From Sarcophilus harrisii (lineage: Eukaryota > Chordata > Mammalia > Dasyuromorphia > Dasyuridae), in NCBI RefSeq assembly GCF_902635505.1, contig NC_045427.1, positions 56,508,539 to 56,572,538 of the forward strand: a DNA stretch of 64,000 bases, given 5' to 3'. Positions 9,901 through 19,900 of this stretch are shown here, in pieces. Under the pieces are notes generated by a model. That model made no database searches. It was given only the letters and a program-made list of their open reading frames with translations, and was not told the DNA's origin. Position 1 is the first letter of the stretch. Every line of letters begins with the position of its first letter. Both the position numbers and the translations under genes were made by a program.

Positions 9901-10879
9901 CAGTGAGTCTATGCAATGATCTCTTGGTTCTGCTCATTTAGCGTCAGTTCATGTAGGTCTCTCCAGGTCTTTCTGAAATCATCTTGCTGGTCGTTTCTTA
10001 CAGAACAATAATATTCCATAACATTCATATACCACAATTTATTCAGCCATTCTCCAACTGATGGGCATCCACTCAGTTTCCAGTTTCTGGCCACTACAAA
10101 GAGGGCTGCCACAAACATTTTGGCACATGTGGGTCCCTGTCCTTTAAAATCTCTTTGGGATATAAGCCCAGTAGTAACACTGCTGGGTCAAAGGGTATGC
10201 ACAGTTTGATAACTTTTTGGACATAATTCTAGATTGCTCTCCAGAATGGTTAGATTCGTTCACAACTCCACCAGTAATGCATCAGCGTCCCAGTTTTCCC
10301 ACATCGTCTCTAACATTTCTCATTATCTTTTCCTGTCATTTTAGCCAATCTGAGAGAGATGAGGCTGCACTTCAGAGTTGTCTTAATTTGCATTTCTCTG
10401 ATCAACAGTGATTTGGAGCACCTTTCCATAGGACTAGAAATGGTTTTAATTTCTTCATCTGAAAATTGTTTATATCCTTTGGACAAGGAGCATTTCTTTA
10501 GTAGTTTAATGTGTAGTGGTGGCTAAAATAAATTTTAAAAACTGTCAGTGTTTACATGAGGAGGGAAAGGAAGCAGGGTACACCAACAACTTGGAAACAA
10601 AAATGGAGATAGCATTTCTCATTCCTTGGAGAGCACCTGGATTACAAAATTTGGGGCTGGATTCAAATCCCAGCTGTAAGTATATGTCTGTATATGTACA
10701 TATTTTCTTTGTTCTCCCAGAACTACACATACTATTCACTTGGTACAAAATAAGTATGTAATAAACGGTTGTTAGATACTTAGAAACCAGGTGACTTTGT
10801 GCAAGTCAATGAGGATAATGATACTTGCACAGGGTTGATGTGAGGGGAGCTCACTCCAAACAAACAGAATTGTATCTCA

Positions 10880-11095
10880 GAATTGTTCAATTATGTTCTA
10901 ACTCTTTATGACCTTATGTGGGGTTTTCTTGGCAGAGACACCAGAGTGGCTTACCATATCCTTCTCCAGTTTATTTACAGATGAGGAAACTGAGGCAAAC
11001 GAGATGAAGGGACTTGCTCAGGGTCACACATCTAGTCTGAGGCTGGATTTGAACTGATTTCAGACCTAGTATTCTATCCACTTCACCACCTTCTA
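10880..11095 (+). repeat. Marsupial SINE
   Basis: It contains GTGGGGTTTTCTTGGCAGAG, GATGAGGAAACTGAGGCAAA and GGATTTGAACTGATTTCAG. It is the same family as at 8436-8733. Confidence 0.75.
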
Positions 11096-11099
11096 CCTT

Positions 11100-11790
11100 T
11101 ACCCCAGAGATCATGGAAAAGGGAATGTTTGTACAAAAAATATTTAAGCTGCTCATTCTGTGGTGGTAAAGAATTGGAAATTGAGGGGATGTCCAATTAG
11201 GGAATGGTTTACCAAGTTGTGGTATATAATTTTTTATAACAGCTTTTTATTTTTCAAAATACATACAAATATAGTTTTCAACATTCACCCTTGCAAAACC
11301 TTATATTCCTGCTAAGTGAAATGAGCAGAACCAAGAGATCATTATATACGTCAACAACAATACTGTATGAAGATGTATTCTGATGGAAGTGGATTTCTTT
11401 GAAAAAGAGACCTAATTCAGTTTCAATTGATCAATGATGGACAGAAGCAGCTACACCCCCCCCCAAAAACAAAACAAAACAAAACAAAACAAAACACTGG
11501 GAAATGAATGTAAACTGTTTGCATTTTTGTTTTTCTTCCTGGGTTATTTCTACCTTCTGAACCCAATTCTCCCTGTGCAACAAGAAAACTGTTTGGATCT
11601 GCACACATACATTGTATCTAGGATATACTAGGACATATTCAACATATATAGGACTGCTTGCCATCTAGGGAGGGGGTGGAGGGTGGGAGGGAAAAATCGG
11701 AACAGAAGTGAGTGCAAGGGATAATGTTGTAAAAAAATTACCCTGGCATGGGTTCTGTCAATAAAAAGTTACTATAATAATAATAAATAA
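11100..11790 (+). mobile_element. L1 3' region with an inverted internal piece
   Basis: About 11100-11225 (GGAAATTGAGGGGATGTCC onward) and 11309-11790 (GAAATGAGCAGAACCAAGAG to AATAAAAAG) read plus-ward as one L1 3' end. The piece 11232-11308 (TTTCAACATTCACCCTTGCA) reads as an L1 tail in minus orientation, matching 9345-9390. This could be twin priming or a separate insertion. An (AAAAC)n run lies at about 11463-11495. Confidence 0.65.
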
Positions 11791-12039
11791 AAAATGTAAA
11801 AAAAATGTATTTTAAAGCTTAAAACTGCACCAAGATGGGGATACCCTGTTTTTAAATTATACTTTTTAAATAACTTTTTTTTCCATAATTAGATTCGAAA
11901 CTCAAAATAAAACCATTTTCCTTCAAAAAAAAAAAAAAAACCCAAAAAAAACCCCCTTATATTCCCTATTTTTCTCCTTCCCTTCTCACCTTTCCTCTTC
12001 CCTAAGACAACAAGTCATCCAATATAAACATGTGCAACT

Positions 12040-12665
12040 CTTCTAAACATATTTTGTGGTATGTAGTTGTGATAGAATACTATTGTGGTATAAGAAATTA
12101 AGAGCTATGATGATTTCAGAAAACCTGTGAACTTATATGAAGTGATGCAAAGTGAAATAAGCAGAACCAGAACATTAGTCAGCAGTAGCAATATTGAAAA
12201 ATGATCAACTATGAATGATCTAGCTATTCTCAGCAATACAAACCAAGACAATCCCGAAGGATTTATGATGAAAAATAGTTGCCACTTCCATAGAAGGAAC
12301 TGATGAAGTCTGAAGGCAGATGGAACATATTTTTCCTTAGTTTTGCAACATGACTGATATGGAAATGTTTCCCATGACTGCATGTGTAATCCATATTAAA
12401 TAGCTTGCCTTCTCAAAGACGGTGAAGGGGAAGAAGAGAAATTGGAACTCAAAATTTCAAAAACGTTAGAAGTTGGAAAAATATAAAAAAAAACAACACT
12501 GTAGAAGTCAGTAAAATTATATTGAATTTTGTACAACTTCACATGTGTCTTCTCAATGGGGGGGGTAGAATAGGGAGGGAGGGAAGGAAGGAGAAAATCT
12601 GAAACTCAGTTTTAAAAACAAATGCAAAAAATAGTTTTATATGTAACTGGGAAAAATCAATGGGG
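12040..12665 (+). mobile_element. Older L1 3' region
   Basis: GATAGAATACTATTGTGGTATAAG, AAGTGAAATAAGCAGAACCA and a tail with TTGGAACTCAAAATTTC show a diverged plus-oriented L1 3' end. No coding frame survives. Confidence 0.65.
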
Positions 12666-12906
12666 AGAAGAGTAAATATATATTAACTCACTTAGGAGGC
12701 AGGCAATGAGCTCAACTGGGGATGCACAAAGAAACAGTAATTCCTGCCCTCAAAGAGTTTACAGTCTGAGGGAAGGGATAACTTATAAATATATACAATC
12801 TATGCAGAAGGTGACTGGGTAATGAACAGAGGAAAGGCGCTGAAAGTAAGAGCGGATACGGAGAGCCTCCTGGAGGAGGCGGGGCTTGCAGGAAGCCAGC
12901 TCGGGA

Positions 12907-12936
12907 GAACATGCTAGAACATGCTAGAACATGCTA
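12907..12936. promoter_or_regulatory. Three tandem p53-like half-sites upstream of ACD
   Basis: GAACATGCTA is repeated three times head to tail with no spacer (12907, 12917, 12927). Each copy fits the p53 half-site RRRCWWGYYY at nine of ten positions; the last base is A. Two adjacent half-sites make a full p53 element. The triplet is about 610 bases before the ACD start codon. Use by p53 or a relative is inferred. Confidence 0.4.
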
Positions 12937-13143
12937 AGCACGGGGAGAGCCGGAGAGAGCACCACGGGGGATTTCGGGCGTCTCGGAACAGCCAGGAGGC
13001 CGGGGTCGGGGAGGGCAGGACACGTGTAGGGGAGGAAGAAGGCTGGCGAGGCGGGAAGGGGTCGGGTCACGAGGCTTCGAATGACGGAGCACTTCGTGTT
13101 TGTGCCTCGCAGCGACCGGAAGTCACGGGGGTTGAGGGGGGAG

Positions 13144-13153
13144 GTCACGTGAC
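13144..13153. promoter_or_regulatory. E-box palindrome GTCACGTGAC upstream of ACD
   Basis: A perfect CACGTG palindrome with TCACGTGA flanks, the form preferred by USF and TFE/MITF factors, lies about 390 bases before the ACD start codon. A second CACGTG lies near 13020. Confidence 0.5.
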
Positions 13154-13449
13154 GAGACTGGACCTTTAGGAAAATCGTTCCGGTTGACGATGGACTGCCC
13201 TGGGGAGGGAGTGGAGGCAGTTCCTGCAGTAGTCAAGGTGTGGGATGGCGAATACAGAGACCGGGACGAGTTGAAACGGCAGCTAGGGTTAGCGGACGTT
13301 AATAAACAATCGCAGGGAGATGGCGCAGCCGCTACTAACACACAGTCTGACGCCGCGCACGCGCACACGGCCTACCCGAGTCTAAGCTTCCTCGGGGGGC
13401 GGGGCCTGACCGGAGATTGGCAGTTCCCCGTCCAGCCCAGCGATTTCCT

Positions 13450-13485
13450 CTTCCGGAGACAGGGGTCATTCAAGGCGGCGGGAAA
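13450..13485. promoter_or_regulatory. ETS and E2F sites in the ACD core promoter
   Basis: CTTCCGG (13450-13456) is an ETS core read on the minus strand. GGCGGGAAA (13477-13485) is a full E2F consensus on the minus strand, 58 bases before the start codon. There is no TATA box. This combination is common in housekeeping, cell-cycle-linked promoters. Confidence 0.5.
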
Positions 13486-13542
13486 TAATAGCGCGACTCT
13501 CTTCCCTCCTCCCCGGGTACGGGCAGTCCCGAGTCGGAGGTC

Positions 13543-16500
13543 ATGGCGACGTCGTGGAAGCCTGTTCTGCAGCCCTGGATCCGGGATCTGCTCCTCGGAC
13601 TGGAGCCTGGACAGAGCTCGGGGCCAGAGGGAAAGGGAGAGGGACTCGGGCAGCTGCTGGAGGTAAGGAAGCAGAGAGGGATGTGGCGCCCTCCAAGCTT
13701 AAAACCTAGGGTTAAAGGGGAAAGGTGTGATCAGAAGCTCCGGGGAAAGGGAGGAGCCATTGGGCGAGGGGCGTGGCCAATGGGGCGAGAGATGTTAGAA
13801 GTAAAAGGCTTATTGGATGGCCTGGTCAGAACCTTTGGGCTGGCGGTGTTGTCTCGGGGCGGGAGAGGCGGGGCCTGCGGGGGCTAGCAAGAAGCCATTG
13901 GGCAAGGGACGTGGTTGTGAGTGATATCACCTGTTTGGGGCGTGACCATTCCGTCCTACCAAAAACCCATTGGACCCGATAGGGTCGTGGAGCCGGGGCG
14001 GATGATTGGGGGCGTGGTCATTCCTGCTTAGCGAGAGGCCCATTGGACGAGGGGTGTGGTTAAAGGCTGAGGGGGCGAGCCCCTCTGTTGGGGGTCGGAG
14101 CCGTAGTAACCCGCGGGGATCCGTGCAGGTGATTGAGGAGGCCGCTCCGGGAGGGACCCTGGAGCTGCTGGGTGAGGCGGCCTCCGCCGTCCTGCTGGTG
14201 ACGGACGGGACCCACAGTGTGCACTGCCTGGTGACCCCCGAGGCCCTGAGCATGGCTGCCTGGTGAGGGCCCCGGCCGGGCCTCAGGTTCCCGCGGGCGG
14301 GGCAGGGGGCGGGGAGGGGGCCCCCCGGGACCGGGCCGGGGCCTTGGCGGAGGGGGCTCTGACGCGGGCGCTCCCGCAGGGAAGAGAAGCACTTTGGTTT
14401 TAGGAGGGCCGTGGGCCGGCTGCTGCTGCTGCAGGACTTCCAGGTGTGCGTGCAGGAGGAGGGTGCCGAGGCTTCGCAGGTGAGCCGGGTGGGGGCGGGG
14501 CTGCCGATGGCTGGCTGCGGGGGGCCGGGGCCGGAGCGCTCACTCTGCCTCTTGTTCCCTGCAGGGCAGTGGGGAGTTCTGCCTCTGGGTGCACCGCTTC
14601 ATCCTGCTGCCCACGGAGCTCCCCAGGGAGGGGGTGACGAGCTGGTGAGGGGCTCCTCTCCCCCCTGCACGGACTCCCTTCGGTGCCACATCCCCCGTTC
14701 TCTGGCTTTGGGGGCGGGTGGCGCTCCCTCTCCTCCTGATGTAATTCTCGCCCCTTTCCTCAGGACTCCTCCCCAGCTGAGCCTTGTCCCACCCTTCCCC
14801 CTGCCTCGGCCGCATCTCCCCTTAGTCTCTGCTCTCTACGGGGAATCCCCAGTAACTGTTCTTATTGTTACTTTAGTAACTGGGACCCAGCTGTTCGAAG
14901 AAAACTTAAGGAATATAGAAAGTGAGTATGTGCCTGCAGGAGGAGGAGGTGGGAAGAGCTTTAAGGAAGACTGGGGCCCAGGAGTGGCTCTATCTCATCT
15001 TAAGCTGCTGGAAAGCTTTGTGGGGGTCTGGGGTCTTGGGGCCCACTAAGGCCCAGGCCTTCTGCTCTGTCCCTACAGGCACCATGAAAGGGAGAGGACC
15101 TCCCCTCACATAGGTACCCCTGGGAGTCCTGATGGGGAAGGGGGGGATGGACTGAAGGAAGAAGGGAGACATTTGTCTTCACTTCCTCACTCAGACCCAT
15201 TCTCTGCCAGATCGAAGTTCTTCGTTGTCCCAGTTGCTGGAAGAGATGTGTGAAGACCGAAGGAGCTTGCTAAGCTGTCAGGCCCAAAGCTGCCTGGAGC
15301 TGGGGGACTCCCAAGGGGGGTGTCTTCCCCTTACTCGATGGGAAGCCTCTCGAAGGAAGGCCCGGGTCAGTTTGCAGAGGGTTGGGGGGTGGGGACAAGA
15401 GAGCTGCCCTGGCCCAACAGGAGGGGGCAGTGAGCAGCTCAGCTGCTCACAAGAAGTGGAGCCAGCAGGGACTTGTTAATAGAGAAGGGTCTTGGGTACA
15501 AAGGAAGTCATTTCCCCCAATTTCACACTGTCCCCCACAGGGAGAAGCTGTGTTCACTGTCTCAGGCCTGAAGCTGCATATTAGTGCAGAGGAGGAGGAC
15601 ACCCTTCAGAACCTGAGGGCAGGTAAGGGACCCCTGGGGGAAAGGGCTCAGGGGCTCAGGGTCTCCAGGTGAAGACGAGGCGTTCATCCCGTGTCTTCTC
15701 TTTTCCCTCCTTGTCTTCCCCCACCTCAGTTTCTGAAAACAGCCCTGACTGTCAGAGTTTGGAGAGGACTCCACCGAACCCCTGGCAACTGCTCCCAGCC
15801 CTGTCCTTGACGCAATCCTCTTCCTCCTCCTCTTCCTATGTAGGTAGGTAGGAAGCCAGGGGGGAGGGGGCAGAGTCTCAGGGTGGCCTCTCCTCCCCCC
15901 TGGCCTTAGACCCTTCTCTCTCCTGTCATTGCCAGAGGCCCTGGACTGTTTGCCGTTCTCAGCGGAGGGAAGTCCAAGTCGGCCGAAGGATAGCTTCATC
16001 GCCAGTCAGGAACCCTCTGAGGGGTGCAGGGAGCCCATCGACCTGTCCCCTCTGCTCTTTCAGGGCAGTGGGTCTCCTTGTATCCAGACCACTTACTCCC
16101 AGGATCCACCACTGGACCGGCTCTGTCCAGCTCTTCCTTCTTCATCCCAGGCAGCAAGCAGTCTCTCCAGGGACGAGTGGGAAACCCCCAAGATGGGTGG
16201 CTCCCACCAGCCCCTTGAAGTCCTGACGAGGGCCAGGGCCAGGGGAAAGGGAAGGGGGAGAAAGGACAGACCAGGAAGCTATAAGCCCAGCCTGGAGTTT
16301 GTGAGCAAGAGAGTCAAAAGCATCATCTGGGATGCGGAGAACATTCCTTCAGACGACTCCAGCCTAGGAGGAGGCCCGGCCCCAGCCAGGGTGAGAGCAG
16401 GCAGAAGTACTCCATACTGGAGCGCATTGGAAAGGGAAGAGGCTTTGGACTGGCTGACCTTAATTTGAAGGGCCTTTTCCCTCACCTCCCTTTGTCCCCC

Positions 16501-16761
16501 GTAGGTCCCTCCAAAGACACATCTGGATGGCTCCCCGTTTCAGTACAAGTACCCGGAGTCCTGTGTCCAACTCTGTTCCCAGGTTTTAGCGACCAGGTCA
16601 GTGTCTGCCGGCCTTCTGGTGGGGGGCTCCTCTCCTGGCTCCTTTCCTGGCCTGTCACCCTAACCTTTTACCTCTTTTCTCACAGACTCTGCCCATCGCT
16701 CCTGGACTGGGCCAGACAGGTGCTGATGGAGACCGACCTGGTGGAGGTGGGAGAGCTCTGA
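13543..16761 (+). CDS. ACD: ACD, shelterin protein TPP1 (12 coding exons, 495 aa)
   Basis: The coding exons are 13543-13662, 14129-14262, 14380-14479, 14565-14644, 14877-14921, 15079-15113, 15211-15365, 15541-15622, 15730-15843, 15936-16390, 16505-16596 and 16686-16761. Phases sum to 1488 nt. The start MATSWKPVLQPWIRDLLLG aligns with the human short form (MAGSGRLVLRPWIRELILG); an in-frame stop at 13489-13491 with no ATG between excludes a direct N-terminal extension. Residues about 7-150 form the OB fold with the telomerase-recruiting TEL patch. Residues about 170-225 (SLSQLLEEM, CLELG) bind POT1. Exon 10 is a diverged Ser/Pro-rich linker with a basic RARARGKGRGRK stretch. Residues about 441-495 (GSPFQYKYPESC) form the TIN2-binding end. 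The protein tethers POT1 to TIN2 and brings telomerase to chromosome ends. Confidence 0.96.
13755..14060. repeat. Degenerate ~72-bp minisatellite with CCAAT and CACCC-type boxes in ACD intron 1
   Basis: CCATTGGGCGAGGGGCGTGG (13757) recurs in altered form at 13895, about 13966, and 14039. The last two units are about 72 bases apart and also share GCGTGRYCATTCC before the motif. Each unit has ATTGG (a reversed CCAAT, the NF-Y site) and a G-rich GCGTGG or GTGTGG box (KLF/Sp type). It fills most of the short first intron. Confidence 0.6.
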
Positions 16762-16803
16762 CCTGCAGCAGATGCTTGGCATGCTGCCTTGGGGGCCAGG
16801 ATT

Positions 16804-16809
16804 AATAAA
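16804..16809 (+). terminator. Poly(A) signal of ACD
   Basis: AATAAA lies 42 bases after the ACD stop codon, so the 3' UTR is very short. Cleavage is expected near 16825, about 100 bases from the 3' end of CARMIL2 on the other strand. Confidence 0.8.
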
Positions 16810-16940
16810 AAGCAGAACTGCAGTCCTCGTCTCCTCCTTTCAGTGCAGAGGAAGTGCCTTGGGTAGGGACAGGATGGGAAGGTGGTCACTCCTCCCACCC
16901 CTGCCCCAGGGAGGCCACAGCTAGGATGAGGTTTGAGTTT

Positions 16941-16946
16941 TTTAAT
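16941..16946 (-). terminator. Poly(A) signal of CARMIL2
   Basis: TTTAAT reads ATTAAA on the minus strand, 43 bases after the CARMIL2 stop codon. The 3' UTR is again very short, and the end is expected near 16920. Confidence 0.65.
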
Positions 16947-16988
16947 AAAATAATCTCATGCGGCCAAAGGTGTGAGTGGAGGGCTGGG

Positions 16989-19900
16989 TCAGGGGCTGGG
17001 GGTGTCGGGGGCTTGGCTGCCCACTCTTTGGTCTGTGGCTGGGGGAGCGGTGGTCAAGGGGATGGACTCCAGGCCGGCAGGCACCTCCGGGGGCAGCTCA
17101 TCTGGTGGTGGCGGCAGCCGGGGCTCTGTGCTCGTGGCTGACCCTGCAGGGGGGACACACAACAGCTTGGGCCTGGCTCTGCTGACCCTGCACCCCTAGC
17201 TTGTTGGCCTTAGGCCTTCCCCCCATTCCCCGCCTCTTTACCCAGACTCGGTGAGGATGAGGGCTCATCAACTCGGGGACGGCGTTTGAGGACAGGAGAG
17301 CGGTGTAGGCGCAGGGGCAAGTCTCTGATGGGAGATGTAGCTGCCGGGGTGAAAGAGGGAGGCTCAGGGTAACCCCTGGAGGTGGGGGTGATCCCTGGCC
17401 CTAGCACCCCATGCAGTGCCTCCTTTCCCTTCTGCCCCCTCCCTCTGCTCACCTGCCGGGGCCTGGAGCTGTTCCTCGTGCACAGACACAGCTCTTCGGG
17501 TGGCCAAGACAGCTCGGGGCTTCAGGTGATTGTCTGGAGGTTGTGGTGAGCACGGAATGAGATGAGGAGGGCTTTGCAGCAGACCTCCGGGTGCCACCTG
17601 CTGCTATGGCGGCGCTTTCTAGTCCCCCCCCAGCCTTGCCTCCCTGCTAGCTTCTCGAAAGCCAGAATCGCCACTTTGTCACTCTGCCACGCTACTTCAG
17701 GCTCTCATCCAGACTAGATCTCAAAAGCCGATTTCTCTCCCTACCTCAGGCAGATTGCCAGAGTGATTAATTATCTTGACGGACCACCCTTATGAGTAAG
17801 TCCCCTTCTCAGAGTTTTCAGTGGCTTTTCACTGCCCATGACGTCCTGTCTGTCCTTTGAGAGCCCGGTATGCCAGGCCCTCCACGAGGGAGCCTCTGGC
17901 CAGGCAGCCGTCCCACCACTGTCTCCAGCCACGTGTCCCTCTTCTAGCTGCTCTGGCTCGTGTCACTCTTATCTGGAATCTCCATCTGCCCAATTCCTAC
18001 TCCTCCTTCCGGGACAGCTCATCCCTGGAGCGGCGCAAATCTTGGAAAATGCTTCCAACTATTGCTCCGAGAGCCCTGTTTATTTTCCCAATCTTATTGC
18101 TACAGCTGAGCTTAAAAGGTAGCTACATCCAGTCACCTCCTCTCTGGGGGCTACATCATTTCCTCTCAGTGACCTCCTCTGTATCAGTCTGTTCTGGGGT
18201 TCTGGCGTGTATCATTCTCCAAATGTAACACCAAATGTCCAACTCTCGACCGTGATCGTGGGTGGACAGAGACCCTTTCTGGCTGTTGTGTCCCATGGCC
18301 ATACCTTCGCTCCTGGCTCCCAGGGCAGCGTCCTGGATGAACTGGTCATTCCCGGCATTGCTGGCTCTTCGGGGGGACAGTCGAGGAGATGGGATGGGAC
18401 TAGGGCAGGGGCTTGGGAAGCTGGGCTCAGGTTGAAGCAGGTTAGGGGAGGGTGTCCGGGGTCCTGGTCGGTCCCAGCCCTTCCCTCTGAGCTCAGCGTT
18501 CAGCTGCCGGCCCAGGGCCTTCCAGGCCACAGGCTCCGGCCCCCGACCTCCCGGTCCTGGACGACATGATGAGTCTGAGCAGGGAGAAGAAGTGGGGGGA
18601 GGCAGAAGTCAGTCATTTGTGCCTGATTGGACATTGGAAAGGACACCAAACTTTCCAGACAGGCTTGGGTGGGGCCTGGCAGGGAGAAGTGCCACGGGCT
18701 GGGAAGGTGGTTTGGAGAGGGACGGCCGCCTGTGCCTCAGAGAAGTTTTCCCCTCGCCACTTACCTGCAGACACTGAGTGGGTTCGGGACTTGAGGGACA
18801 GGGGAGGCGACTCAGCCGAGCTGTCCATGATGTCTCCTGGAAAACGAGGGTCGAGTGGCTGAAATTCCTTTTCTTCTTGTCTTCTGGCCTAGGTCCCAGG
18901 GTTCCCCCCTCCTTCCATTAGCCCACTTCTGCCACCCTGCTCTTGGGGTGAGGAATTAAGCCTCCTGGCCAAGCTGGCAAGAGGGGCTTAGACCCAAACC
19001 CAGGGCCCCCTGCTCCCAGCAGAGATTCCACTCACCATCTGAGCCGGCCTTCTTTATCTCCCCGTCTTTGCTCTGGGGGAGGAGGAGGATAGTGAATCAA
19101 GTTTCTGGTCATCCTGTCAGTGGGGCCACTTTTAGCCCCAACATGACACCCCAGGAGGGCGAGTCGCCCATAGGCCGCTTCCTCCGGTCACATGTCAGCT
19201 GTATCCCCCTCCCGCTCTGGCCAGTGCCGCCCTGCAAAGGGAAGCCCCCATGGAAGCCTCACCTGCTTCCTCTTGCTGTCGCCGCCTCCGCCTCCCCTGC
19301 CCACACCAATTCGCTGCAGCATGACATGGACTCGCTGCTCAAAGGACGGAGGCATCTCGGTGTCTCCCCGCTCCAATGGTCGCCGCTGTGGGGATCGGGA
19401 GGAGTCAGGAAGCTCTAGAGGAGGGGGGCAACCCCCTTCCTCGGCTCGAGTGCAGGCCCGAGCCCCCACCCAGGGCCTCAGCTCGGGGGAAAGAGGGCAC
19501 CACTGAGAAGGTGAAGACAGGAACCATGTAACCAGATTTATGGGTGGAGAAATGGGAGGCGGAGGGGGGGCCTTCACCTTCTCCTGCCGCCCACCTAGGG
19601 CCTCTTCCTCATCTGCAGAAAGCAGGATCATAGAATGTGCTTTGCCTTCTCTGGCATAACGAGGCCGACTCCTCCGGGCGGGATCCGGGGAGCAACTGGG
19701 TACTCCCTCCAAAGTCCCTTCAACTCCAGGTTCCTCTGCTCGGCCAGGCCGGCTGGGTGGGCGGAGAAGGTCACTGAATGCGGCTTTCCGGGTTCGAGGA
19801 GGAGCCCCGGGGCTGGCGTCGGGCTCAGCCCGAGACCCCCGAGTGGATCGTGGCTTTTTGAAGGCAAAAAGGGTACCCAGCTTTTTCCGTAGTGTTCGGG

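Larger units (their letters stand above)
9130..10500 (-). mobile_element. L1 copy, minus strand, broken by a SINE and a hAT element
   Basis: Pieces at about 9130-9176, 9325-9708 and 9901-10500 read as one minus-oriented L1 3' region. Plus-strand phrases such as CCACAATTTATTCAGCCATT and CTCCAACTGATGGGCATCCA have close cousins at 11160-11230 and 36560-36680 on the other strand. A SINE (9177-9322) and a hAT copy (9709-9900) are nested inside. No usable ORF2 remains. Confidence 0.7.
12690..13290 (-). repeat. CpG-rich L2-type LINE sequence upstream of ACD
   Basis: Phrases such as TCCTGCCCTCAAAGAGTTTACA (12740-12760) and GGCAGTTCCTGCAGTAGTCAAGG (13214-13236) match the antisense strand of L2/CR1-clade LINEs; cousins are at 43030-43680. 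Between them the sequence is CpG-rich, unlike the other copies, and merges with the ACD promoter island. It holds the p53-like triplet and the E-box described separately. Confidence 0.5.

Noticed and set aside
13184-13666. A 160-codon frame overlapping the ACD start in another phase
   Set aside because: The ACD frame (MATSWKPVLQPW) is the one with homology and correct splice phases. This frame is a shadow of GC-rich promoter sequence.
15837-15845. Earlier GT as donor of ACD exon 9 (at 15840)
   Set aside because: It would put the next exon out of frame. The GT at 15844 keeps the frame.
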